Positions 8,574 to 18,379 are shown, counted from the stretch's first letter. The stretch: DNA of 64,000 nucleotides from Massilia yuzhufengensis (GCF_900112225.1 NZ_FOLD01000021.1:33467-97466), one strand, 5' to 3'. Numbers and translations are program-made. The notes: a model not told the origin generated them from the sequence alone.

Positions 8574-9269
8574 TTAACCGACGGCGCCGAAGAGCGCACC
8601 AATGCCTGCGGTCACACCCATGGCAAGGGCGCTCCAGAATGTAACCCGCACGACGCCGGGTAAGATACGTGCGCCTCCTGTCTTCGACGCGAGTCCGCCA
8701 AGGATTGCCAGCGATACAAGCGCAGCTACCGCTACGGATGGAATCAAAATCGCTGTGGGTGTGACCACAGCAACCCCAAGAGGTAACGCGGCACCGACGG
8801 CGAAACTTGCAGCTGAATAGACAGCAGCCTGCAAAGGCCGCGCCGTGGTTGTTTCAGAAATGCCTAGCTCATCCCTGGCATGAGCACCGATTGCATCATG
8901 GTCCATCAACTTTTGGGCCACCTGTGTTGCAAGGGAATGGTCGAGCCCTCGTCGTACGTATATTGCCGTCAGCTCCGCGTGTTCTCCAGAGTAGTTCTCG
9001 TGAAGTTCTGTTCTTTCTTCTGCCATGGCAGCCCTCTCCGTATCGGCTTGGGACGACACCGATACGTATTCACCTGTGGCCATAGACATGGCGCCAGCAA
9101 CAAGACCTGCGACACCGGCGGTCAGGATATTCTCGTGCGCCGCACTTGCTGAAGCGACACCTAAGATAAGACTTGCAGTCGACACAATTCCATCATTGGC
9201 TCCAAGCACCGCGGCGCGTAGCCATCCAATTGCGTCAATCCGGTGCCCTTCGGTATGGGGTATTCTCAT
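8574..9269 (-). CDS. VIT1/CCC1-family membrane protein (Fe/Mn transport)
   Basis: 231 aa. It starts RIDAIGWLRAAVLGANDGIVSTASLILGVASA, the hallmark first membrane helix of the VIT/CCC1 family, followed by AGLVAGAMSMATGEYVSVSSQAD (second helix and the metal-binding linker start). A cytoplasmic helical insert rich in Glu (AEERTELHENYSGEHAELTAIY) carries the putative metal cluster, then three more membrane segments end the protein. Family members move Fe2+ or Mn2+ out of the cytoplasm or into stores. It lies upstream of cueR on the same strand, separated by 166 bp. Confidence 0.9.
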   Translation of the reverse strand: MRIPHTEGHRIDAIGWLRAAVLGANDGIVSTASLILGVASASAAHENILTAGVAGLVAGAMSMATGEYVSVSSQADTERAAMAEERTELHENYSGEHAELTAIYVRRGLDHSLATQVAQKLMDHDAIGAHARDELGISETTTARPLQAAVYSAASFAVGAALPLGVAVVTPTAILIPSVAVAALVSLAILGGLASKTGGARILPGVVRVTFWSALAMGVTAGIGALFGAVG

Positions 9270-9355
9270 TTATTCCGTTCCAAAAGTTGGCGCCGCAGTG
9301 CTAAGTGCCGTAATGAGTGAGCACATCAATATCGAGCAACTGTCAGCTGAAACTG

Positions 9356-9745
9356 CTATAGGTAATGGCTTGACAACACCGAAATCCATGCTAAGGCAGC
9401 AATAGCTAGGGATAAGGTTACAGCAGCACTGCCTAAATCCTTAGCCCGCTTAGACAATGGATGGCGCTCAAGTCCAATGCGGTCTACTACTGCTTCGATT
9501 GCAGAATTGATGATTTCCACCAGCAGAACCAGCAGCAAGACAGCGACAAGAAATGCTTTCTGAAGCATTGGGACCGGAAGCATCATGGCGACAACGGTGG
9601 CAATTGAAGCACCCATGAGTTCTTGTCGGAAAGCGTGCTCGTATCGCCAAGCATCTCGAAAACCCTCCATCGAGTTGACAAAGGCGGCGAAAATGCGGCG
9701 ATAGCCAGCCTTGCTTTTAAAGTGACTTATTGGTGGCTGGTCCAT
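9356..9745 (-). CDS. dgkA: Diacylglycerol kinase DgkA
   Basis: 129 aa, close to E. coli DgkA (122 aa). Three membrane helices with the signature EIINSAIEAVVDRIG and the preceding Glu/Arg-rich amphipathic N-terminus (NSMEGFRDAWRYEHAFRQE). It phosphorylates diacylglycerol to phosphatidate with ATP in the inner membrane. Phosphoethanolamine and phosphoglycerol transfer to lipid A or glycans produces diacylglycerol, so a second DgkA near eptA and LtaS-like genes makes sense for lipid recycling (inference). Confidence 0.93.
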   Translation of the reverse strand: MDQPPISHFKSKAGYRRIFAAFVNSMEGFRDAWRYEHAFRQELMGASIATVVAMMLPVPMLQKAFLVAVLLLVLLVEIINSAIEAVVDRIGLERHPLSKRAKDLGSAAVTLSLAIAALAWISVLSSHYL

Positions 9746-9832
9746 AGATATAAAATATATGAAAATATTTATCTTGCAGGCATGCTGCTTTCGCTTTGAG
9801 GCCTGTACAGTGGCTAAAGAAATGTTTGGCTT

Positions 9833-10387
9833 TTATAAGCGTGGCCACATCCGCTCGAAGACTCCATCTCGGTCAAGAAGCAGATGCTTCAGTGCTGCCA
9901 GCACATGTAGCACAATAGCTGCCACTAGAATCCAAGCAATCCAAGAATGAATAGTGAAAAGCTGCTCTTTCAGAATTTCGTTCTTGGAGGCCCAACCCAG
10001 TGTTGGGACGCCGAAATACGCTACGCCATCCCCACTGAACGAAGCACCAAGATAGCCGGTGGTTGGCATCAATATCAATAAAAGATACAGCAGTTTATGA
10101 GTGTAACGTGAAGCTTTGATTTGCCAGACTGGCAGCGATGACGGTAAAGCAGCGGGCACATGTCTTAGACGCCAGAAGAGTCGCATTACAATGAGCGCTG
10201 CCGCTGTAAGACCGAGCGATATATGAAGGCCGAAAAGCCATTCACTACCTGGCTCTTCTTCGACCGACATCATATACCAGCCCAAACCGATAAGCCCGAC
10301 AATTAAAACTGCAAGTGTCCAATGAAAAAAGATGGCTGGACTACCGTACCTGTCCGAATTCTCGCTTGTTGTATCTTGAGACGTCAT
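9833..10387 (-). CDS. Cytochrome b561 (di-heme b-type)
   Basis: 184 aa, four membrane helices. Haem-ligand histidines are visible in the first helix (AIFFHWTLAVL), the second (GLHISLGLTAAAL) and the fourth (LFTIHSWIAWILVAAIVLHVLAALKH). This is the bacterial CybB/b561 pattern, catalysing electron transfer across the inner membrane from quinol to periplasmic acceptors or superoxide. It stands 87 bp upstream of dgkA on the same strand; such genes often accompany metal-stress islands. Confidence 0.9.
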   Translation of the reverse strand: MTSQDTTSENSDRYGSPAIFFHWTLAVLIVGLIGLGWYMMSVEEEPGSEWLFGLHISLGLTAAALIVMRLFWRLRHVPAALPSSLPVWQIKASRYTHKLLYLLLILMPTTGYLGASFSGDGVAYFGVPTLGWASKNEILKEQLFTIHSWIAWILVAAIVLHVLAALKHLLLDRDGVFERMWPRL

Positions 10388-10854
10388 AAAACACCTTTCT
10401 GAGTTACTGCTCTTCGCTGCTGATAGGCCGATGACTTTAGACGCGGCGATTCGTACACAAGGTTAGCTAGCACTGCCCTCGCTTGGAGTCCATACGCCTT
10501 GCACCGGACCGCGAATGCGCCGTGGGTGCTCATCAAACGCAGTATTTCAACAAAGTCACCTTTTGACCAGAGGCATAAGTAAGCTCCGACATGGCGACGT
10601 GGATGACACAGTAAGTAGCAAGCATGTGGAGCGCAATTTCATTACACCATTTTCAGTGTCAAGACTTTGTTAACAACTCACTTAACTTAGACTGCTGTGG
10701 GTGCCTATACGCAACTTCCTCACATTTTGGATAGTGCGAGCTACTTCCTCAGATTCGATATACTATAGGGGGGTAGGGTATTGAGTACCATCTGAGAGAC
10801 GAATGGTGCCGAGATGAGAGCCCATCACGAAGATGTCTATCTAACAAGGAAACT
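10388..10854. other. Regulatory interval upstream of the His-tailed exporter
   Basis: 467 bp without a credible gene. It contains a direct repeat ACTTCCTCACATT (10714-10726) / ACTTCCTCAGATT (10743-10755) with a 29-bp period, and an RcnR/CsoR-like operator just downstream (separate entry). No rcnR or csoR gene is seen here. Confidence 0.5.
10759..10781 (+). promoter_or_regulatory. RcnR/CsoR-like operator overlapping a -10 element
   Basis: TATACT (10759-10764) is a good -10 box; it runs into ATAGGGGGGTAGGGTAT, a G-tract flanked by AT-rich TACT/GTAT arms. RcnR/CsoR-family repressors recognise TACT-G(n)-AGTA-like sites with a central G-tract. It lies 74-96 bp before the EamA gene, so metal-responsive repression of that gene is likely. 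The regulator would have to act from elsewhere in the genome. Confidence 0.5.
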
Positions 10855-11922
10855 ATGCACAAAGGAGTGCTTTATGCTCTGCTTGCTGCAGCGCTTTTTG
10901 GTGCAAGCACCCCGTTTTCCAAGCAGCTAACTGGGAGAGTCGACCCGGTAATGCTCGCCGGATTGCTTTACTTGGGTAGCGGTCTAGGCTTGGCGACCTG
11001 GTTCGCACTAAGACCTGTGTTGGTGCGCGACAGCACTCCGGCTCTCGTCCCAAAAGGTGACATTCCCTGGCTCGCAGGCGCAATTTTGTCCGGCGGCATA
11101 GCGGGACCGGTTCTCCTAATGGTCGGGCTGGTCAATACACCAGCATCATCAGCTTCACTCCTCCTCAACCTTGAAGGCGTGTTGACAGCGATGCTAGCGT
11201 GGTTCGTATTCAAAGAAAATTTTGACCGGCGAATTTTCGTCGGCATGGTGTTCATAGTCGCGGCCGGGGCACTGCTCTCTTGGAGCGAGCGACCAGAATT
11301 CGGTATTCCATGGGGGCCACTAGCTATCGTAGCGGCCTGCCTGTGCTGGGCGATTGATAACAACTTGACTCGTAAAGTTTCCGCTAGCGACCCCGTCCAA
11401 ATTGCATGCCTTAAAGGACTAACTGCGGGTACCGTCAACCTGGTCATTGCGTTCTCGCTTGGCCAGCAACTGCCTGAGCTGACAACTGTTTTAACCGCAG
11501 CAACGGTCGGATTATGTGGCTATGGGATTAGCCTGGTGCTCTTCGTCTTGGCCCTTCGCCATCTTGGCACCGCGCGAGCCGGCGCATATTTTTCCGCAGC
11601 ACCTTTTGCTGGCGCCTTGATTTCCTTGGTCATGTTTGGGGAACGTCCAGGCATCGCTTTTTGGACTGCAGCTGTGCTCATGGGTATTGGCCTCTGGCTG
11701 CATCTGACAGAGTCGCATGGGCATGCACATGAACATACGATGTTCGAACACGAGCACGTTCATGACCACGACACCCATCATGAGCACGAACACGATGCAG
11801 ACGTCGACATAAATGCGCCGCACTCGCATCACCATGTTCACGAGCCCCTTACGCACTCTCATGAGCACTATCCGGACATCCATCATCGGCACGACCATGC
11901 GACCCAGCCACAAAGCAAGTAG
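10855..11922 (+). CDS. EamA/DMT-family transporter with His-rich tail
   Basis: 355 aa. Ten hydrophobic segments in two five-helix EamA halves cover about residues 1-290. The last ~65 residues are a cytoplasmic His/Asp/Glu-rich tail, e.g. ESHGHAHEHTMFEHEHVHDH and HSHHHVHEP. DMT transporters export metabolites or drugs; such a His-rich tail usually binds Ni, Co or Zn and suggests a metal exporter or a metal-gated pump (inference). The RcnR/CsoR-like operator upstream supports metal control. It is followed by the RND efflux operon on the same strand. Confidence 0.8.
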   Translation: MHKGVLYALLAAALFGASTPFSKQLTGRVDPVMLAGLLYLGSGLGLATWFALRPVLVRDSTPALVPKGDIPWLAGAILSGGIAGPVLLMVGLVNTPASSASLLLNLEGVLTAMLAWFVFKENFDRRIFVGMVFIVAAGALLSWSERPEFGIPWGPLAIVAACLCWAIDNNLTRKVSASDPVQIACLKGLTAGTVNLVIAFSLGQQLPELTTVLTAATVGLCGYGISLVLFVLALRHLGTARAGAYFSAAPFAGALISLVMFGERPGIAFWTAAVLMGIGLWLHLTESHGHAHEHTMFEHEHVHDHDTHHEHEHDADVDINAPHSHHHVHEPLTHSHEHYPDIHHRHDHATQPQSK

Positions 11923-12096
11923 CTTCGCGCATACGCGCGGCAGGATGGCACGGGACTCCACACGCTTAGCTGCAGGTGGGCTGAAATCGTCACTTACCTT
12001 GGGCTCTAGGACGTGGGCGATGTGCCTAAGCACCGAAACCACAAGAGCACTTTGCATCATCTTCCCGAACGCGAACCTTCGTGGTAGAGTCGCACC

Positions 12097-12471
12097 ATGT
12101 TGAAGTTCCGCAATCCGCTCGCGCTCATCTTGCTCGTCATATTTCTGGCGAACATGGGCCTATGGAGCCTCACTAACAAGTCAGTGACTCATGGCTTGAT
12201 GCATGACGATGTTGTCCAGTTAGCTGCGGACCACGACCATCATGAACTGGTGTCTAACGACACCACCGACGATGACAGTCTGACGTCGGTTCAACACAAC
12301 GCACTTCACGCCGCGGAACACATTCAGTTCATTACAGGCGTTCCAGGCAACGCGCTTCGCGTTGAAATTGAAGTTAGCTCTATCTCCCTGCACTTCCCTC
12401 CGCAGGCGCTTCCGCGTCCAGCGTTAGACCAGCCGTTTAAGCCACCTCGCCTCACCGTACTTGCAGCCTAA
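12097..12471 (+). CDS. Small membrane-anchored His-rich protein preceding the RND operon (CzcI-like position)
   Basis: 124 aa. One N-terminal hydrophobic segment (LALILLVIFLANMGLWSL) is followed by a periplasmic stretch with His pairs (ADHDHHEL, HNALHAAEH) and a Pro-rich end (PPQALPRPALDQPFKPPR). This size, topology and position match the CzcI-type proteins that head czc/cnr-like operons, but the sequence itself is too short and loose for a firm family call. Followed by a 179-bp gap to the membrane-fusion gene. Confidence 0.55.
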   Translation: MLKFRNPLALILLVIFLANMGLWSLTNKSVTHGLMHDDVVQLAADHDHHELVSNDTTDDDSLTSVQHNALHAAEHIQFITGVPGNALRVEIEVSSISLHFPPQALPRPALDQPFKPPRLTVLAA

Positions 12472-12650
12472 ATCCGTCCGTTTTTCCGAGAGCTCTTAAG
12501 TAGTCCTCTCTGTAGAACAGTCTGAATAAGGCGTTTGTGGACGATTACATCGTCCCATCGCTTGGTTGCGCCCTTCCCTTTTCTAGCATCTACCTTGACG
12601 GCTGACGCCGCGTTGCGTCCGCATGTCCAATTCGTCATATCGAGAAATTT

Positions 12651-13766
12651 ATGAGACCAAAAGTCACGCTCCTACTGCGGTTGTTGCCAGTTGCATTGGC
12701 GTTTCACGCTAACTCTTACGCGGCAGAGCGACAGGCCAAGTTTACGGTTACTGACCAGCAGATGAAGGCCTTGAGTATTGAAACTGCTCCTCTTCAATCG
12801 GGGGCTCAACCAGTCATGTTGTCGCTTCCTGCGCAAGTGAGCGTACCTCCCAACCGAGAGCAGATAGTCAGCACGCCACTATCGGGATTGGCGACTCAAG
12901 TACTCGTACAGCCGAACCAGACGGTCCGCCAAGGAACCGCTTTGGTTCGCATTAGCAGTCCAGAACTTGGGCCTCTTCAGTTGCAACTGCTCCAGGCCGC
13001 AAGCCGCACAAATCTCGCTCGAAAAGCTTCCCTGCGCGAGAAAGCGCTGTTTGATGAAGGCATTATTGCGCGCCGGCGTCTCGAAGAAGCACAGGCGAGC
13101 TTCTCGGAAAATGAAGCGGCGCTGCGCCAGGCCAAAGCGGCGCTTCGCTTTAGCGGTATGGCAGGCCCACAAATTGAGCGCGTCATTGCTACTGGCAAAC
13201 TGGAAGATGCCATCACGCTGTCGGCTCAGAGTGCGGGTACCGTGGTGAGTGTTGATGTCAAGCCAGGCCAGCGAGTTGAACCGTCTGTCGCCCTAATTCA
13301 CGTAGCCCAAGTAGACCGCTTGGCGTTGGAAATCCAGGCGCCGACAGCCCAAGCCGCCGCATGGCGAACTGGCAGCAAATTGACACTCCAAGGCCGCCCG
13401 GGCACTGCTACTGTGACAAGCATCAGCCCAATCGTGGCGACGGGCAGCCAGACGGTCGTTATCCGGGCTTCTATCGACGCGGGTACGAGCGGTCTTCGTC
13501 CGGGTGAGCTGGTTACCGTCCAATTTCCTTTGCCAGCAACGAGTGGCTCTTGGGATATCCCTCTCTCCGCTGTAGCCCATGACAACCAAGACGCCTATGT
13601 GTTTGTTCGTAATGGAGCAGCTTTCGAGGCCCGTCCGGTAAAAGTACTCAGCAGCGCCGGTCAGCGGGTGCGCGTTAGCGGGAGCCTTCGCGCGGGCGAA
13701 AAAATTGCAGTGTCCGGAGTCATCGCGCTCAAAGGCTCCTGGCTTGGCGAAAAGGGAGGCGATTGA
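12651..13766 (+). CDS. RND heavy-metal efflux periplasmic adaptor (CusB/CzcB type)
   Basis: 371 aa with a signal peptide. The lipoyl halves (PLSGLATQVLVQPNQTVRQGTALVRI and AQSAGTVVSVDVKPGQRVEPSVAL) flank a helical hairpin of about residues 110-175, followed by beta-barrel and membrane-proximal domains. The adaptor links the permease at 13.8 kb to the outer-membrane factor at 17.1 kb. Its stop overlaps the permease start by 4 bp (ATGA). No N-terminal Met-rich CusB motif is visible. Confidence 0.9.
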   Translation: MRPKVTLLLRLLPVALAFHANSYAAERQAKFTVTDQQMKALSIETAPLQSGAQPVMLSLPAQVSVPPNREQIVSTPLSGLATQVLVQPNQTVRQGTALVRISSPELGPLQLQLLQAASRTNLARKASLREKALFDEGIIARRRLEEAQASFSENEAALRQAKAALRFSGMAGPQIERVIATGKLEDAITLSAQSAGTVVSVDVKPGQRVEPSVALIHVAQVDRLALEIQAPTAQAAAWRTGSKLTLQGRPGTATVTSISPIVATGSQTVVIRASIDAGTSGLRPGELVTVQFPLPATSGSWDIPLSAVAHDNQDAYVFVRNGAAFEARPVKVLSSAGQRVRVSGSLRAGEKIAVSGVIALKGSWLGEKGGD

Positions 13767-16700
13767 TGCTATCCCGTCTGATTCAGGCCTGCCTCTCGCA
13801 GCGCCTGTTCGTGCTTCTGGCCACTTTGATGGTCGCCGGTGCCGGCTGGTATGCCTTCACGCAGCTGCCTATTGACGCGTTCCCGGACGTTTCGAGCACA
13901 CAGGTCAAGGTCATTATGAAGGCACCCGGTATGACACCGGAAGAGGTCGAAAATCGCATTGCCGTGCCTATTGAAGTAGAAATGCTCGGCATACCAAACA
14001 CCAAGATTTTGCGCTCGGTGACCAAGTACGGTTTAGCCGATGTGACTATCGATTTCCAGGATGGGACCGACCGCTACTGGGCACGGCAGCAGGTAAGCGA
14101 GCGCCTTGCGGGCATTTCGGAAAGTCTACCCGCAGGTATCAGCGGCGGCATGGCGCCTATCACGACGCCACTGGGCGAGATGTACATGTTCACAGTTGAG
14201 AGCGAGAGCATGTCGCTGGCTGAGCGCCGCAGCTTACTCGACTGGGTGATACGCCCTGCGTTACGCACGGTTCCCGGGGTTGCGGATGTCAACTCCTTGG
14301 GTGGTGTAGTTCGCGCCTTCGAAGTAGTGCCCAATGAGCCAGCGATGGCTGCTAGCGGCATCACTCTCACGCAGCTGAAGGAAGCCATATCCTCGAACAA
14401 TCGCAATGATGGTGCCGGGCGTCTCGGTGAGGGAGATGAAGTCCTCCTGGTGCGCAGCGAAGGCAGCATCACAAGCCTTGATGACTTGCGCTCGGTCGTG
14501 GTGACTGTGAAGGACGGAGTTCCAGTAAGGATTGGCGCTGTGGCGGAGGTACGGATTGGCACCATGACCCGCTACGGCGTTGTCACACAAAGTGGCAAGA
14601 GCGAAGCGGTCCAAGGCCTCGTTTTAGGGTTAGCGGGCGCTAACGCGCAGCAGGTTGTCGAAGGTGTACGTAAAAAGCTAGAGGAACTCAAGCCGACGTT
14701 ACCAAAAGGTGTGGCAATCAACGTGTTCTATGACCGAGCCAACCTGGTGTCCAACGCAGTCGGTGCAGTCTCATCCGCGCTTTTGGAAGCGACCATCATC
14801 GTCATCGTTTTGTTAGTCTTATTTTTAGGGAACGCAAGGGCCGCATTTACCGTCGCCATGGTTCTGCCAATGGCTGCGTTGGTCACATTTATCTTGATGC
14901 GCATGTTTAACATGTCCGCGAACTTGATGAGCTTGGGCGGACTCGCGATTGCCATTGGTATGTTGGTCGATGCTGCTGTTGTCGTCGTCGAGAATATTGT
15001 TCAGCGCATGGCTGATGACCCATCCAAAGGTAAGCTCCCACGCTTACACATCATCTACCGAGCAGTGAGCGAAGTCGCTGTGCCAGTAACGTCTGGCATC
15101 CTCATCATCATCACTGTGTTCTTACCTCTGCTGACTCTCCAGGACCTGGAAGGAAAGTTCTTCTCTCCGGTTGCACTGGCCATTGTGTTTGCCCTCGCCG
15201 GCTCGTTGCTCCTGTCGTTCACCATCATCCCGGTGCTTGCTTCGTACCTTCTGAAAAACGTCGCTCATAACGAACCTTGGCTCCCACGCAAGCTCCTTGC
15301 AGCTTACGGTCCAGTACTTGAGTGGACGATGCGCCGTCAGCGCATCGTTGCGATAGGTGCAGTAGTGATGTTGCTCGTGGCAGCAGGGGTCTACACACAG
15401 GTAGGCAAAACCTTCATGCCTACCATGGACGAAGGTGACCTCATCGTCGGCATCGAGAAGCTTCCCTCAGTGAGCCTCGAGCAAAGTGCAGCGCTCGACT
15501 TGAAAATCCATCAGGCCTTGATGAAAGCCATACCGGAAATTATCGGTATCAACGCCCGCGCGGGTTCTGACGAGATTGGACTGGACCCGATGGGGCTAAA
15601 TCAGACCGATACGTACTTACTACTCAAACCTCGCGACCAGTGGCGGATGAAGAGTAAGGAAGCGCTGATGGATGAAGTACGCAAGGTGTTGGATGAGCTG
15701 CCGGGTGTCAAGTACAGCTTCACACAACCCATCGAAATGCGTGTGTCAGAGATGATTATTGGCGTTCGCGGCGATATCGCTGTGAAGGTTTTCGGCCCTG
15801 ACCTCAACCAACTGAATCGCTACGCAAGCCAAGTCGAAGAGGTGCTTAAGACAGTGCGCGGCAACCAGGACGTCTACACCGTTCAGAACGATGGCGTGCA
15901 ATATTTGCGCGTCGTCGTCGACCGATTACAGGCCGGCCGCCTGGGCTTGTCCGTTGAGGAAATCCAGGACAGCCTCCGAGTACAAATCGAGGGGCAGCAA
16001 GCCGGCAGTGCAATCGAAGGCAACAGGCGCACTCCAATTATCGTCCGTGCTGACGAATCGGTACGTCTGTCACCGACTCAGTTCGGCGCCATCCGCATCA
16101 CAGGCAAAGACGGAAGTACAGTCCCGCTCTCCGCCATAGCCACACTCGAACGCGCTGCTGGCCCAGTGAAAATCGACCGCGAGATGGGAAGCAGATATAG
16201 CGTCGTGATTGCGAACGTTAGTGGACGTGACCTAGTTGGCTTTGTAGAGGAAGCCAAAGCTGGCGTCGCTAAAAAGCTGACCCTCCCAACGGGCTACAGG
16301 ATTACCTGGGGTGGCCAGTTCGAGAACCAACAGCGCGCCGCTAGCCGACTCGCGATTGTGATTCCAGTCGCATTAGGGCTGATTTTCATCGTGCTGTTTT
16401 CAACCTTCCGCTCAGTTAGACAAGCCCTTCTCATCCTGAGCATCATCCCGTTCGCGCTCGTGGGCGGAATCATCGCCCTTTGGGTGACTGGAGAGTACCT
16501 GTCTGTGCCTGCGTCAGTAGGATTCATTGCGCTGTTGGGCATTACCGTCCTGAACGGAATTGTCCTGGTGAGCTATTTCAACCAGCTACAGAGCACCGGA
16601 ATGGCACTTGCGGATGTCGTTGTCCAAGGGGCTCGTCGACGTCTGCGCCCGGTCATGATGACTGCCTCCATCACTGCGTTCGGTCTTATTCCGCTTCTGT

Positions 16701-16849
16701 TCGCAACGGGTCCAGGCTCTGAAATTCAACGCCCCTTGGCCATCGTTGTTATCGGAGGCCTGATTACAGCTACAGCTCTAACGCTCATGTTGCTACCAAT
16801 CCTTTACTTGCGCTTTGCAGTTGCGAAGCCGGAGACTACTCATGGCTGA
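13763..16849 (+). CDS. Heavy-metal RND efflux permease (CusA/CzcA family)
   Basis: 1028 aa, the normal length of HME-RND permeases, with two six-helix halves and two large periplasmic loops. The N-terminal LPIDAFPDVSSTQV and the helix-4 sequence AIGMLVDAAVVVVENIVQRM are diagnostic. This helix-4 motif lies nearer the AIGxMVDAAIVMIEN form of CusA-like (monovalent) pumps than the DFGxxxDGAVxMVEN form of CzcA, and differs from the second permease at 54.9 kb. Substrate Cu/Ag or a divalent ion cannot be fixed from this alone. It exports periplasmic or cytoplasmic metal using the proton gradient. Confidence 0.92.
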   Translation: MMLSRLIQACLSQRLFVLLATLMVAGAGWYAFTQLPIDAFPDVSSTQVKVIMKAPGMTPEEVENRIAVPIEVEMLGIPNTKILRSVTKYGLADVTIDFQDGTDRYWARQQVSERLAGISESLPAGISGGMAPITTPLGEMYMFTVESESMSLAERRSLLDWVIRPALRTVPGVADVNSLGGVVRAFEVVPNEPAMAASGITLTQLKEAISSNNRNDGAGRLGEGDEVLLVRSEGSITSLDDLRSVVVTVKDGVPVRIGAVAEVRIGTMTRYGVVTQSGKSEAVQGLVLGLAGANAQQVVEGVRKKLEELKPTLPKGVAINVFYDRANLVSNAVGAVSSALLEATIIVIVLLVLFLGNARAAFTVAMVLPMAALVTFILMRMFNMSANLMSLGGLAIAIGMLVDAAVVVVENIVQRMADDPSKGKLPRLHIIYRAVSEVAVPVTSGILIIITVFLPLLTLQDLEGKFFSPVALAIVFALAGSLLLSFTIIPVLASYLLKNVAHNEPWLPRKLLAAYGPVLEWTMRRQRIVAIGAVVMLLVAAGVYTQVGKTFMPTMDEGDLIVGIEKLPSVSLEQSAALDLKIHQALMKAIPEIIGINARAGSDEIGLDPMGLNQTDTYLLLKPRDQWRMKSKEALMDEVRKVLDELPGVKYSFTQPIEMRVSEMIIGVRGDIAVKVFGPDLNQLNRYASQVEEVLKTVRGNQDVYTVQNDGVQYLRVVVDRLQAGRLGLSVEEIQDSLRVQIEGQQAGSAIEGNRRTPIIVRADESVRLSPTQFGAIRITGKDGSTVPLSAIATLERAAGPVKIDREMGSRYSVVIANVSGRDLVGFVEEAKAGVAKKLTLPTGYRITWGGQFENQQRAASRLAIVIPVALGLIFIVLFSTFRSVRQALLILSIIPFALVGGIIALWVTGEYLSVPASVGFIALLGITVLNGIVLVSYFNQLQSTGMALADVVVQGARRRLRPVMMTASITAFGLIPLLFATGPGSEIQRPLAIVVIGGLITATALTLMLLPILYLRFAVAKPETTHG

Positions 16850-17144
16850 ACTTTGCCTGACGATACTTTGCCCTCCCCCACTCGCAGAGCAGGTGCTCGA
16901 CACCTTACTGACGATGCCTGAAATTTTATTCTTTACGAGCAGTGCAGCTTCCGCGCACGGACTTGAGCACTCGGCGCTGAACGCGACCGAACAAGTTCTT
17001 GGCATGGCGCGAATGACTCGAATCGAGGCACTGCTCTTGCACGCAACGCGCGCCGAAGTAGTCGCTCAGTTGAACAGCGCACTTGCCGGAACCGGTTTGA
17101 AATATTGGATGTCGCCAGTGACCGAAGCAGGAGAATTTCGATGA
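16842..17144 (+). CDS. DUF3240 protein of RND metal-efflux operons
   Basis: 100 aa from the ATG at 16842, overlapping the permease stop by 8 bp. Ferredoxin-like alpha/beta pattern beginning AELCLTILCPPPLAEQVLDTLL. DUF3240 proteins occur almost only between HME-RND permease and outer-membrane factor genes and resemble PII-like small regulators; the role is unproven. It overlaps the next gene by 4 bp, so four genes are translationally coupled here. Confidence 0.8.
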   Translation: MAELCLTILCPPPLAEQVLDTLLTMPEILFFTSSAASAHGLEHSALNATEQVLGMARMTRIEALLLHATRAEVVAQLNSALAGTGLKYWMSPVTEAGEFR

Positions 17145-18367
17145 AATATTGGTTATTTCTAGCGTTGGTCGCCGGCAGCGTCAACGCAGCCCAGCCGCCT
17201 ACGCCAGGCTTATTGCCCACTGAAATCGTCAGACCGTTGATTGACCGGGACCCAGAAGTTGCTGCTGCCCGTGGTACCCGCCAGGTCGCACAACAAGACG
17301 CCCTGCTTACGCGTGCTTCGCCGTATGAATGGACTGCGAAAGCGACTACGCAGCGGCGTCGCGTCGAACCTAGTGTTCGCTACAACGAATGGAACGTCGG
17401 GCTTGAACGCACACTTCGCCTACCTCAAAAAGCGCGGGCCGACCGTGACATCGCTGCTGCCACCCTCGACGAGGGCGAAGCGAGATATGGCGAAGCCCTG
17501 CACGAAACAGCACGCACACTGCTCGACCTGTGGTTGAACTGGACCGAGGCTGAGCAAAACGCGTTGCTTGCAACAAGCCAGGTCAAAGCGGCGACGGACA
17601 ACTTCAACGCTGTCGAAAAACGGGTCAAAGCAGGTGATGCGGCAAAGCTCGATGCGGGAATTGCACGCGCCGAACTTGGCGAGCAACAGCGAGCTGCGAG
17701 CGACGCAAAGACTGCTGCGAACGTCGCTTGGGCACGCCTAAATTCCCGCTTTCCTGACATGCCACGGCGCTTCTCAGCAGTACCTGAGGCAGTGCCGCTT
17801 GACACTGAACCTGGACAACTTCGCGCACGAATTATCGACCAGAGCGATGAGCTAAAAATTAGCGAGGCTTTGCTATCCAAGGCCAAGGCCAATACCGCTC
17901 GCGCTCGCGCTGACAGAATTCCCGACCCAACAGTAGGGGTGTTCACTGCTTCTGAAGTTGGGGGACGGGAGCGATTGACTGGCGTAATGTTGAGCATCCC
18001 TATTCCTGGAACTATCCGCAGAGGCCGCGCAGACCGGTCGGTACACGCAGCGGAAGTATCGTACCAAGAGCACGAGCTGAAGAAACGAGAGCTCGACGCC
18101 ATCATCAGTGCGACTCTGGCGTCAGCGAACGGTGCCTACGAAAGCTGGCAAATCGCTGAAAGCAGTGCCGAAGCCATGCGCGAAAACAGTCAACTCCTGC
18201 AGCGCGCTTACACGCTTGGTGAGGCGGACTTGCAGGCGCTCCTGACCTCGCGTCGGCAAGCGGCAACCGCGGCGCAAAGCGCTCTGACAACGAAGGTAGC
18301 GGCGGCCCGTGCGTACTATTCCCTGCTTGTCGACGCTCACCTGGTATGGGATATGGACCATGATTAA
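17141..18367 (+). CDS. TolC-family outer-membrane factor of the RND pump
   Basis: 408 aa from the ATG at 17141, where a signal peptide begins (YWLFLALVAGSVNA). The chain shows the two OEP repeats with long helices (e.g. RTLLDLWLNWTEAEQNALLA) and the beta segment GVMLSIPIPGTIRRGRAD. It completes the tripartite efflux pump with the adaptor and permease upstream. The start overlaps the DUF3240 stop (ATGA). Confidence 0.88.
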   Translation: MKYWLFLALVAGSVNAAQPPTPGLLPTEIVRPLIDRDPEVAAARGTRQVAQQDALLTRASPYEWTAKATTQRRRVEPSVRYNEWNVGLERTLRLPQKARADRDIAAATLDEGEARYGEALHETARTLLDLWLNWTEAEQNALLATSQVKAATDNFNAVEKRVKAGDAAKLDAGIARAELGEQQRAASDAKTAANVAWARLNSRFPDMPRRFSAVPEAVPLDTEPGQLRARIIDQSDELKISEALLSKAKANTARARADRIPDPTVGVFTASEVGGRERLTGVMLSIPIPGTIRRGRADRSVHAAEVSYQEHELKKRELDAIISATLASANGAYESWQIAESSAEAMRENSQLLQRAYTLGEADLQALLTSRRQAATAAQSALTTKVAAARAYYSLLVDAHLVWDMDHD

Positions 18368-18379
18368 TAGGGACTCACA

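Noticed and set aside
14074..14565. Minus-strand open frame inside the first RND permease
   Set aside because: Antisense shadow; the plus-strand protein is clearly conserved over the whole stretch.
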